Shown piece after piece: positions 10,658 to 27,232 of a DNA stretch of 64,000 nucleotides. The stretch covers positions 1-64,000 of the forward strand of contig ML769500.1 of assembly GCA_009733575.1 (NCBI GenBank), read 5' to 3'. Source of the DNA: Gymnopus androsaceus JB14. Taxonomy: Eukaryota > Basidiomycota > Agaricomycetes > Agaricales > Omphalotaceae. A program made the position numbers and the translations under genes. The notes under the pieces were generated by a model that saw only the letters and a program-made list of their open reading frames with translations, was not told the origin of the DNA and made no database searches. The number at the start of each line of letters is the position of its first letter. Position 1 is the first letter of the stretch.

Positions 10658-13230
10658 CTATAGATCAATCAACAACGCTTCTTTCCGTTCCTCCGTCTGC
10701 ACCACGCCCGTTGGCAAAGCAGTAGGAGGCCCATACAGCGCTTGGAATGCCTGCGGCGCGGATGTAGGAGCTACGGGAACTGAGATAGGGATACTGAAGG
10801 GCCGGGAGCAGCAGCTGGTGGTGCTGAGGGAGCGTAGTAGTGCTGCTGTTGTTGTAGTTGCTGAGGCTGTTGCTGCGGGGGTGGCTGATTGGCGTAGGGC
10901 TGGGATGGATAGTAAGACTGCTGGGGAGTACTACGGGACGGATGAGCAAGGCTGTGACTTCGTGCTAACGATGAAGTAGCAGGCTGTGGAGTCGCAGACG
11001 GGACGTAAGAAATTGTGTTCTGACGTGAGAGGGTGGGCGAGGATTGGATTGGAGGCGCAGGAGGGGAGTATTGCTGCTGCGGGACTGAAAAAGGAACAGG
11101 TTTCGGCGTCGACCCTGCGTATGAGAACGGAGCAGGAGCGGAATACTGCTGCGGCGATGAAGGTGTAGGGGTCGGTGATGAAGCTGGGTATGAAAACTGT
11201 TGCACCGGAGCTGGAGCAGAGTATTGTTGCGGTGAAGGAGCCTGAGGGACGGGTGTTGGTGATGATGCTTGGTATGTCGATTGAGAGCTGGAAGCGTAGG
11301 AGGCAGACGGCGCCGACGGTGCCTGATGCATAGCAGACTGCTGCTGGGGATACCACTGCGATTGTGATTGTTGGGTAGGGGTATGCACTTCCTGCGGCGG
11401 AAAGTAGGATGGCTGAGGCTGAGGCTGCGGGGCTGATGTCTGCGCAGGCGCTGGGTAACCATTGGGAGCTGATGTCTGTGCTGGATAACCATTGGGGGGA
11501 GCCCACTGTGCGTAACCATTCGTCGGTGGAGCGTATCCCATGTGAGCGCCTTGGTATGGAGCTGCCGGTTCCGGCGATCTCCAACGTGGTTGAGCGACCT
11601 GCTGAGATAGCAGTTGATCGTAAAGCTTGACCGCCTGGGACAGCTGGTCGTGCATTTCAGAAAGTAGCTCTGAAGAAGCGTTAGTGGGAAAAGTAGGAAG
11701 GATAGTGATGTACTTACGTTCTTTCCTTCCCGTGTCGTCCACATTCATCGCCAGTTTCGGGCGCAAGCTATTTGCCTTTTCGTACAACTCGTTGACCGCA
11801 GGATAGCGTGACATGTCGCGTCCTCCCTGAGCCTGAACCTGTTCCACCGTCTGACTGAACGTCAAGATCGCGTCCGTCTCCAGAGGTTCCAAATCATAGT
11901 TGGGGATATTAGGGAGAGCGGGATGAGGTGGGACGACGCCTGGGGGATATGATTGCGAATAACCAGGGCCAGAGTATACAGGCTGTTCTGACCGTGGAGT
12001 CTCGACTACAATCGGTGCACTAGGCTTGGGGGCATTAGCTTCGCGCAAGCTAGCTTCGATAGCAGCTTTGAGATCCGGGTCTTCTTCCTCGTCTTTGCTG
12101 GGATGTGTAGTACGATCGATGATGGGAGGTTCAGAGTATCGATACGACGAAGGCTGCTCGGGAACAAAACCGGGTCTGGCATGACCTCCTGCAGCGCCCA
12201 CTTCCTGGAGAGAGAGTTGTATGGCACGCTGAAGTTCAGCATCAGCAAGATCCCGGGCACTGCGGTGACGCCCGCTGTGCAGACTAGCAGAGTGACGATG
12301 TCCCGGTCCCTTGTCGCTGAGAACCAATGTTAGACGGAGTCATATAGGCAGAACGGTGACTCACCCTCGCTCTGCTCGTTTGTTCATCTTGTTGTAGCAG
12401 GTATCACAAACACGTACTTCCTGAGTGATTCCAAAGTGAGGAAGAGCCATAGTTTTCGACGAACAGGCTTGGTCATAAACTTGACCACAGTTACGACAAT
12501 GATGCTTTCTGTTTGTAAATGTGAATGGGTGTCCTGCAACGAAGGCAAACATCCGAGTCGATCCATTCCGGTGCAGTCTGTGTATCAACCATCAATGAAT
12601 TTGCGGCAGTGAGATCCTTTGGAGGAAACTTGAAGCCTAGTACCAGTGAGTGAAAGTCCGAGTCGCGTGAAGAATAAATTACCTTCGTTTTGTAAAGTTT
12701 TACAAGTCTGGCTGACATATCCAAGCGAAGGTTTGACCTTCGAAAGAAACACTCCAGTTCTGAAGGAGTCGCAGTATATTGGTTTTGACTTGCAAGTTTA
12801 AAGAGTCCATCCTCAGAATGGAGACCAGGTTATCAGACAAACTCCCTAGAACCAATCTCAGCCAAAAAGTGATCGCCACCGTTCTTGACACAAATGTCGG
12901 TCAACTGTAGTAGAATGATAAGATTTTGACAAGCTACGATCGATATTAACTTACGCCCAAGACCAATAGCTGGACATTTGGATTTTTGTGGTTTAAGCGA
13001 CGTTTCAGAGCTCGCATGGCATCTTTGGCTGGGACAGATTTGGATCGAATTTGGTCGCATATTTCGAGATTCAAAGCTATATCTTCCGAGCCCGCGGGTA
13101 GCAGTTCGGACGTGGCCTTGTCTGAGCAGTACTGAATGAGCGGTAGGTCAAAATATCAGAGATGTACAGGCTCACCAATGGCTTCGTCAAGCTGAGAGTT
13201 CCCCCAAAGCCAATTACCGAGTAGAGACAT
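10658..13230 (-). CDS. VPS27: Vps27, ESCRT-0 subunit (VHS-FYVE-UIM)
   Basis: Recognises ubiquitinated cargo on endosomes and starts multivesicular-body sorting. The start at 13230 gives [18 protein letters not shown]. The VHS domain follows over small exons to about 12700 ([59 protein letters not shown]). The FYVE finger at about 12365-12590 contains the phosphoinositide-binding [12 protein letters not shown] and closing CDTCYNK. A 48-bp intron (12317-12364) leads into a large exon with two UIM-like helices ([33 protein letters not shown]), a helical core, then a Pro/Gln/Ser-rich tail. As written the frame stops at 10771. One base later the sequence continues VAPTSAPQ...[11 protein letters not shown] to 10658, with a clathrin-box-like LLIDL end, so one missing base near 10774 is suspected. 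Confidence 0.93.
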
Positions 13231-13638
13231 ATAGTAGTAGTAGTAGAAGCGAGTTGCGTCAGCTCACTGCGCCAGAATGATAATGTGACTTTGCTTAGGC
13301 AATCGGCAACGGACCCGGCCTGACTCTTTTACTGGGTTCTTCTCGAACCGCCATCTTCTTGCTGTCGACCTCGACCCCATCCCCTCAAATACTCGCTACA
13401 GAGTCCAAATCGTCTGCTGCCTTGACTGTCACCAGATAGGCCCACTTTGATCCACAAATTTTCTCATTTTTTGCTGCTCCTTTTTCGGTCTCTTGTCTCT
13501 TTTTTTTTTCAAACATCCAAAATTCGAGTAGATTCTCTACAAAGGCTCAAGAATCTTTCAAACCGATTGCTCCAGTGTCTTTTAACTTTATAAAGGCCAA
13601 GAAAACCAGCTCAAAAATCGCCTGCTACCACTTTCGTC
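13231..13638. promoter_or_regulatory. Shared divergent promoter region of VPS27 and RPB1
   Basis: 408 bp between two divergent start codons. It contains pyrimidine-rich tracts, notably a run of T with C around 13480-13515 upstream of RPB1. No clear TATA box was seen, which fits housekeeping promoters. Confidence 0.5.
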
Positions 13639-20242
<6,604 letters not shown>

Positions 20243-20660
20243 ATGTTCTACTTTGTGGATATTACTATTTATGTACCTACACTTACAAGTATGAGCTCTT
20301 TACTCCTTAGCGCTTTCTGCATGCACATGTGGCATTGGTAGAGTTGCCATTCATTCGAATATTATCTAGCTAGTTTCTGTGCTCTAACCCACCTATACAC
20401 CATGTAGAATATTTTCAATTAGTATCGGGCTAGAATTATGGCGATGATTGTACCCTTGAGAAATACAGCTTTGACCTTGCCATATTTGGAATTGAGAAAA
20501 CGCGATCTCGTGGTTATTCGCTTCTTGGTTCTTACCTTCATCATCACCTTTATTTCTTTCATCTCGCCTTGACGGCGCAGGCTCATTCTTGATTTATTAT
20601 TACTAGAGCAGGGCTCTATCTCATTTCTATCTCTTCCAAACTCTCGTTCGCATTATCAAC
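20243..20660. other. Intergenic between RPB1 and the membrane-protein gene
   Basis: Holds the RPB1 3' region and the promoter of the next gene. No further gene is visible. Confidence 0.5.
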
Positions 20661-22375
20661 ATGCAGCTCAAGCCTGGCGCTTGGAACATTCTCCTTCTAG
20701 CTCTTCTTCTCTTTACGAATATCAAAACGGCTCTAGCTTCAGACAAAGAACCTCAAGTTCAATGGAGTAGTCCTTCTGCAGGAGATCAATACGGTCCTGG
20801 AGATACTATACTCGTACAATGGACCTCCTGACAGCGCTGTTGTTTCTCCTGCTTTCAAAATGTGCCAAGGGGAGCCTCAGTCTGGTGCAGGAACATGCTC
20901 AGAAGATCAAAGCAATGATGAGACTTGTGGAAGCAAGGTATACCCTACGGTACAGCAGCCTTCTTCTAGCACATATTCTACCTCGCTGTGAGTCTTTTTT
21001 TTCCCCTACGATTCATCTGATAGTCATTTAAATCTCACCTTTAAGCGTCGTTCCAAATGCTACAACGAAACAAGGATGGTACATGGCAATGTCCGACGAC
21101 TTTGACAATGCCTGGTGTTCTTCATCGTTCTACCATATCTCGTGAGTGTCTTGTCTCCATTCCCATCTATAATCGTTCTAATGCTTTCACAAAGCCGATG
21201 AAGGATCGAACATTGCTTCTGCTGCTGATGCTCAAGCTCCTCTCTCCGCTCCACCCCAAACGGCAACCTCTACCTCGCCCGTTGTCGCTGTACCCGTGAC
21301 CGCACTTCCCGTACCTGTTGCCGAACCAGACTCTGCATCCTCCGCTGCTGCTACGAGCATGCTAACCACACGTACACGTCCTCCAACGGCTGCTTTTGCG
21401 GTTCCTCTTTCCATCGTCGGAGCCATTCTCCTCGTGGCCGCCTTTCTTTCACTCCAGGCACAACCGTAAACTCGCAGAAGAGCGTGTTCCAGGATATAGA
21501 GAAGCTCATAGTATCCAGAAAGTCCAGCGTCGCCAGCAGCTTTAAATCGGGATTTAGCCGGCAGTCGGATATCGAGCATGCGTTGAACGTGCTTTCCAAA
21601 GCTCAGAGTCAAGGAGACGTCAAGGCCGTGCCGGTGCCTTTATTCATGCCAGTTGAGGTTCCTGTTCAGCGAGAGGACTAGACGGAGCACGAAGGAAGCG
21701 TATCACGCGAAGCAGTATACCGAGTACTATCGACCTAAGCAGAGACGGCATCAGGATAGCAGGCCTCCATCGTATCGTTCGGCTCCGGTTCCCTCCCCGT
21801 CACGTTCTCAGAGTCGTACACGCTCTCTGCTGTCCTCTGTTTCTTCGCGCTCTCAGGCCTCAAGTCGTACCGCTGTCCACCCGTCATCGCACTATCACGA
21901 AGGTTGTCGACAGTCAGATAGATCTTACAGACCTTCTTCTCCGTCTTCCTCTCATCGACTCCCTCCCTTACGCGTCGGCTCTCCTCTTCAATGCTCAGAG
22001 TATGAATATCCTTCAGAAGAACGTCGAGAGCGGTATCGCCCTTCAAGATCGCGATACGACACGTACAGAGAGGATGCAGATGCAGATTGCGCGACTAATT
22101 CAGTGTTGGACGATTATCTCTTTACTGAGCCTGCACCTACCCCTCGCACTTTCCCACCGGGTCTGCCTAAGCCGCCTCAGCATTTGCCGAACCCGCCTAG
22201 GTGTCTGATCCCTGCACCGCAGAGGTTGCATGTACGGAATAGTGGGGCGGTTTCGCCGAGGTCTCAGGGTATTATTGAGGAGGAAGAAGAGGAGGAGGAT
22301 TTGGAAATGGGCATGAAGGAGGTGGACTTGTATGATGCAGTGGCGGACAGTTTGAATAAAGCTCGTAGATATTAG
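20661..22375 (+). CDS. Secretory single-pass membrane protein, function unknown
   Basis: The start at 20661 gives a clear signal peptide (MQLKPGAWNILLLALLLF...ALA). A short extracellular domain follows, beginning VQWSSPSAGDQYGPGDTILVQWTS, reminiscent of the Kre9/Knh-type Ser/Thr-rich cell-surface domain, with cysteines. Introns near 20988-21045 and 21140-21194 lead to a Ser/Thr/Pro-rich stalk, one transmembrane helix (FAVPLSIVGAILLVAAFLSL, about 21390-21460) and a basic cytoplasmic tail. The tail holds KSGFSRQSDIEHALNVLSKAQ, many Ser/Arg/Tyr residues and a final acidic run before the stop at 22375. Four single extra bases (20829, about 21467, about 21507-21520, 21679) must be ignored to keep one frame. 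Architecture suggests a surface sensor or wall-linked protein; no family is claimed. Confidence 0.7.
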
Positions 22376-22642
22376 ATGTTTATTTTTTGGATTTGTTTTT
22401 TTCTCGTTTTCAACTCCATGGACGACCACGTAACTACGCATCTAAAGGAATGTTTGTCATTGTTTCGTAAAATGAAAGACCCTTGGACCCAATGCTAAAT
22501 GTATGAGTATTGGTACGAGACGTTTTTGAGGGAAAGAACGATAACTCTAAGGGAATATAGATACATACGCTCGTGCACTACATGATTGTCCGAGTACCCA
22601 GTAAATCCGATTCATCATCATACTAGTATATGTACCACCAGC

Positions 22643-23892
22643 TTACCCCGATCCCTCCAGAAATGGAAGCTTACTACCGAGTAACTCCCCAACACCACTG
22701 AGAGCCCTTGTATCTTCATGCCAAATGTGAGATACATTGAATTCCACCGTTTCGAGCAGAGCAAACTCTGGCTTCTGGAATAGTACATCAACGTCTGCCC
22801 ATTGGTCCCAATATTGAGTTTCCATTGGGTCGTGCTGAAGGGGTAGATCTATGATTAGACATTGCAGAGGAAACCTCTTTCCATCGGGGTTAAGGATAGG
22901 CCTAAAGAGGGCTTTGATTACGGGAATGAAAGTGTAAGAATCCCCCTGCCAGAGACTAGTGTGTAGGATGCATAGATTGGGTGTGTATTGAAGATAGTTG
23001 TTCAAGTCTAGTGAGACGATTAATTGAAATATAGCTTATGACAGAAAGACAGTTGCAACACACCGTTCACCTGCAAACTCGATAGTTGCAGCTCTCTGAG
23101 ATTTCCACCAACATACTTCACCAGGTCTAACACGTCCACAAATGTGTTGACGCCTCCAACCCTCAGCACTTGTAGATTCCGAATATCAAAGGGACAACAT
23201 TCATGTTGAAACCAAGCAAGGAATGAATGAACACGGATATTGAGCTTTAATTCATGAAGCTGTATAGACCGAGACGGATGAATAGTCCCATTCTCCAAAG
23301 TATAATCTGGCAGATCATGATTACCGAATTCTGCTCGGACCTTCAGAACTTTCAAATGGCTCGCATGGCTCAACAAAGAGACCATTTCAGCAAATGTAGA
23401 GATGACAAAGTTGGTGAAAGAGACCTGGGTCAGGGAGGGAGCCCGAAATAGATAAAACAACGCCTCTCTGAGGAAAGGTGGCATGCAGCCCCAATAGACG
23501 TATAAGAACAGTAAATTCTTCACGTTAGAAAGCCGCCGAACAACACTGGCTGTAGCAGTGCACAAATTTGTAGCGAGTTCCTTGTTCGGGAACCACTGAA
23601 GTTCCAGTGACTGGACATACGTTGCGAGGCGGGGGTTAGCATCGAAAGAAGCAACAAGCTGTCCGGTAGCCTTCAGATATATCTCGGTGAGTGCGAGGTA
23701 CTCTTCTTTTCCCAAAAGGACCATGGTACGAGTGTTATAGGGACGGGGTAAGTCGAGAACGATCCGTTGGAAAATACCACGTTGTGAGGGGGAGGTCCAT
23801 GCTCTTCCAACGAGTGCACAGTTGAGAAGAGTTGTTCTATCGGAGAATAGGTTTTCGATGATGGAGTCTACCAGTTCGTTCGGCAGTGACAT
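22643..23892 (-). CDS. F-box-like protein 1
   Basis: Begins MSLPNELVDSIIENLFSDRTTLLNCALVGRAW, the typical basidiomycete F-box helix set that binds Skp1 in SCF ubiquitin ligases. Leucine-rich degenerate repeats follow (SLTQVSFTNF, LKVLKVRAEF, LHELKLNIRV, LRELQLSSLQ). A single intron of about 55 bp near 22997-23060 joins SSLQVN to DLNNYLQYTPNL. The C-terminal end is GELLGSKLPFLEGSG. The gene is intact and is a tandem paralog of the next gene in the same orientation. The substrate is unknown. Confidence 0.8.
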
Positions 23893-24044
23893 GGTGGTTG
23901 AGAGAGAACAGCTAATTTTCGCTCTTAAGCGCTGGAAATTCTTACGTGGCGTACTCTTTCTTTATTTCAAATCATTTCCTTTTTCTTTGAAAAGAGAGAA
24001 CGGTGCTTTAAAGAAATATGGTGTACTACATAGTTTAAATTGAT

Positions 24045-25307
24045 TCATGCCACCACCAGCTTGCCCGCTCCGACCAAAAACGGAAGTTTCCCACTGAAAA
24101 ACTCCACAACACCTTTATAAGGAGCCAACGGACCTAGCTTAAATCCCACTGTTTTGAGTGGTGCAAATTCCGGCCTCAGAAGTAGTGTATCAATTGCAGT
24201 CCATTCATCCCAATGATCAATCTGCAATGGGTTAGAACGCATCAAAATGGTCAGATCAATGGTCAATCGTTGTAAAGGAAACTCGTTTCCATCCTGTTTA
24301 AGGAGGGGTCTGAAGAGGGACTGGATGATGGGCACAGGGGTGCTCGAGTCCATTTGGAAGAGATGGCCCAGGTGTAGGACCTGTAGATTGGGCGTGTACT
24401 CAAGATAGTTATTCAAGTCTAGGAAAGAATTCAAACATAAGTGACCGAAAGACAGCTGCAACACACCTATCTGTTGCAAGTTCATCAGCCGCAACTCTCT
24501 GAGATTTCTGCCAACATGCTGCACCAGGGCTATTGTTTTTAAAAAGTCAAGTCCACCAACAGTCAATGACTGGAGGTGCCGAACTTCAAATGGACACGAG
24601 TCCTGTTGAAACCAAGATATGAAATGATGAACCTCCAAAAGCTCCAATTCAGTGAGTTGTATAGACCGAGGTGTCTCTTCCGACTCCAAAATGGAATCAT
24701 CTGGCACATCATCAACACCAGTGTAGAGCAGTTTCGCCTCGACCTTCAGCACCTTCAAATTTTTGACATCGCTCAATAACGATGCCAGTTCAAGAAATGT
24801 AGGGATGTGAAAGTGAGCAAAGGAGACCTGGGTTAGGGAGGGAACCCGGAATAGGCTAGACAACGTCGCTTGGAAAAAGGGTGGTATGCAATCCCAATAG
24901 ACGCTAGAGAATGATAGGTTCTTCACACTGGAAAGCCGCTGAATAACATCAGCTGTAGCAGTATACAGCTTAACACTAGCTGTAGTAATATAAAAGTTTG
25001 CATGAAGTTCCTGGTTCGGAATCGGAACCATGAACTTCTGAAGGGCTAGTGATTGGACATACGTTGCCAGATGGGGCTTGGCATCGAACAATGCAATAAG
25101 CCGCCCGGTGACCTTCAGATATACATCGGAGAGGGTAGTGTAATCGGCTTCAGACGAAATGGGCAAGCGGAGAACAATTTCTCGGAAGATGCCACGCTGC
25201 GAATAGTGAACCCAGGCTCTTCCAACGAGGGCACAATTGCGAAGAGTAGCTCTATCGGAGTAGAGATTTTCGACGATAGAGTCTACCAGTTCGTTGGGCA
25301 GTGACAT
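24045..25307 (-). CDS. F-box-like protein 2, tandem paralog
   Basis: Starts MSLPNELVDSIVENLYSDRATLRNCALVGRAW; the start at 25307 is preferred over an upstream in-frame ATG at 25400 because it matches the paralog. LRR-like segments parallel gene 1. By comparison with gene 1, bases 24419-24466 form a GT-AG intron of exactly 48 bp with no stop in frame. The reading frame therefore stays open through it, but the spliced product reads QQIDLNNYLEYTPNL. The end is GKLPFLVGAGKLVVA. About 65 codons near the middle differ from gene 1. A partial copy of this gene's 5' half lies at 29537-29953. Confidence 0.8.
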   Translation of the reverse strand: MSLPNELVDSIVENLYSDRATLRNCALVGRAWVHYSQRGIFREIVLRLPISSEADYTTLSDVYLKVTGRLIALFDAKPHLATYVQSLALQKFMVPIPNQELHANFYITTASVKLYTATADVIQRLSSVKNLSFSSVYWDCIPPFFQATLSSLFRVPSLTQVSFAHFHIPTFLELASLLSDVKNLKVLKVEAKLLYTGVDDVPDDSILESEETPRSIQLTELELLEVHHFISWFQQDSCPFEVRHLQSLTVGGLDFLKTIALVQHVGRNLRELRLMNLQQIGVLQLSFGHLCLNSFLDLNNYLEYTPNLQVLHLGHLFQMDSSTPVPIIQSLFRPLLKQDGNEFPLQRLTIDLTILMRSNPLQIDHWDEWTAIDTLLLRPEFAPLKTVGFKLGPLAPYKGVVEFFSGKLPFLVGAGKLVVA

Positions 25308-25901
25308 GATGGTTAAGAAGTTAGATGGCGGGTTCATGGCGCTTACTTTTAAGCGCCTAGCTATGAGCGCTAGTTGGGAAACCAAATCAAGGTCGGTCAA
25401 AGCCAGTTATTGCAAAACTATTCAGAAATCCTATACTCATTTTATCACAGAATTCTGCAGTGTAGGTATAGATTAGCAAGTCCTCGGAAACACCGACGCA
25501 CAGCTATTGGTGATATCCGTCCGGAGGGCGCTTCTTTGGATATATCTGATGTAAAACAAATGTCAAATACACGCTACGTGTTATTTTTTGAATCTTAATT
25601 TCCAAGTCCACATTCACTAATCGATGTGACAGCTCCGGAGGCTGAATTTTGGACGTAGCGGTAGTGGTAAAATGATGCGTGAGTAGAGCTAAATGACAGC
25701 TTATAATAAACCAGAAATTAGTATCTCATTTTCAGGCCGTCGTCAACAAGTCGTCAATACGCTTTTCATCCAGTCACTCTGTCGCTGCTGCAATCTTGGC
25801 GTGTCATTGAAAATCATTCAGTCGAATAGCGCACTTTCAGATGTATTGTTCAAACACTTGCAAGTGCCAAGACGCGTCTTGGATTGACCCAGATGCATGT
25901 A

Positions 25902-26280
25902 CTCAGCATGCGAAAAAGTGACCGGATTTTTACTTACATGACTATTACCTCAGAAAACACACTATTGCACTTGGTCAAAGGTACCTGTTCAACACTTTTA
26001 GTTGTTCTCTCCAGCCTCCATAGCAAGAATAAGCTGCTATATACATTTTACCCTGAAAATTTGACAACAATTTCTGTAAAATGCCAAAATTGGGTATTTT
26101 CCTGCCAAAATGGACATGATATAGAGGGTAATACAGCATAAATCAGGACTCTAGATGAGTATTAGGATAAGATGGAATGTATCTGAGTCTGCTACAATAA
26201 TCTTGAGCTTACACAAAGCCATGGGTTGTATGATTATACAAGCTAAAAATAAAAATCCGGTCACTTTTTCGCATGCTGAG
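25902..26280. mobile_element. MITE of Tc1/mariner type, copy A
   Basis: Perfect terminal inverted repeats CTCAGCATGCGAAAAAGTGA... (continuing CCGGATTTTTA) at both ends, flanked by TA dinucleotides (25900-25901, 26281-26282), as expected for the Tc1/mariner superfamily. It is 379 bp with no coding capacity. A second copy sits at 39552-39926. Confidence 0.75.
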
Positions 26281-26282
26281 TA

Positions 26283-27232
26283 TCATTCAGTATGTTTGAG
26301 CCCTGGTGACTAATAGACTGGACTCGTCCCGTCGAGGCGTCCTTCGGGAGCCTTACGTCGTTGGCAGACTACATATTCGAACAGATACATTACAAGCACA
26401 TACTATATCGCTACCGTACTATGCACGCACTAGATTTTTTTAAAAGAAGGAAAATCAGTATGTAATCTGTCCTTGATGTTGGAAGCACCATACACCGGCG
26501 GAGATGAACTCCCTAGAGACTTCTCGCTGTTCTACCAAAAATTTTCAGATATACGAGCATTACACGAACGTATAGGGCCAGCCTTTAAAATGTTGCAAGT
26601 TCAAGATTTTAATCGAGAGCTACGTCGAACTAGTACTCCACCGTAAAGACCTTCGAAAGCTTATTCGAGACTCTCGCAGAGCCCGAGAACCGGAACGATG
26701 ATAAGTAGCAGTTTTATGATGATAGATATGTTTGACAGCTCAATGAAATCGATTTCAATATTATGGATCCTCAAACTTTGAACAATTACTCATACGAAGT
26801 TTCCTTTCTCATCTTTTTCTCCTAATGTTTCGGCTTGTTCCACGGCGTTATCACAGAAATAAATAAGTAGAAGCGAGGGAACTTGAAAGCATCTAAATTT
26901 GATACTTGAGAATAGGTGACAGGGCAAAGCAGAGACAGTAAAATACAAGCAGATGAGCCGGACATTGAACAACTGACAGGGTATGTACTAACCGCAGCAT
27001 TGACGCGACCGCGGGACGCTGCTTGCGAACCTGGCTGACATCTATCGAGGTCAGGAGGATAGAATACGACGGGGTATAGATTATACTGGTCAAGGTCCGT
27101 TTCCGAACAAGTACTATTGTTTAACGTACAACTCTACGTTACCCAGTGGAAAACACAACCCTACAGCGGGCCATATACATGTCTGAGTCTTGGCAGGGCG
27201 AAAGAGTATTTGAGGAGAGCGTAGGCTCCAAA
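26283..27232. other. Esterase upstream region
   Basis: No intact gene. A fragment near 26600-26690 reads SYVELVLHRKDLRKLIRDSRRAREPE in one frame and may be a relic of a helical protein; it is not identified. The region repeats at 39929-40873. Confidence 0.35.

Noticed and set aside
10965..11744. Long alternative open frames opposite and within the Vps27 tail
   Set aside because: They are shadows of the Pro/Gln/Ser repeats of Vps27, as the conserved domains lie in the main frame.
23254..23451. Short plus-strand gene opposite F-box 1
   Set aside because: No promoter or motif, and it lies wholly inside a well-supported F-box coding exon on the other strand.
25902..26280. CRISPR-like or regulatory palindrome
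   Set aside because: The long inverted ends with flanking TA and no repeats between them match a mariner-type MITE.
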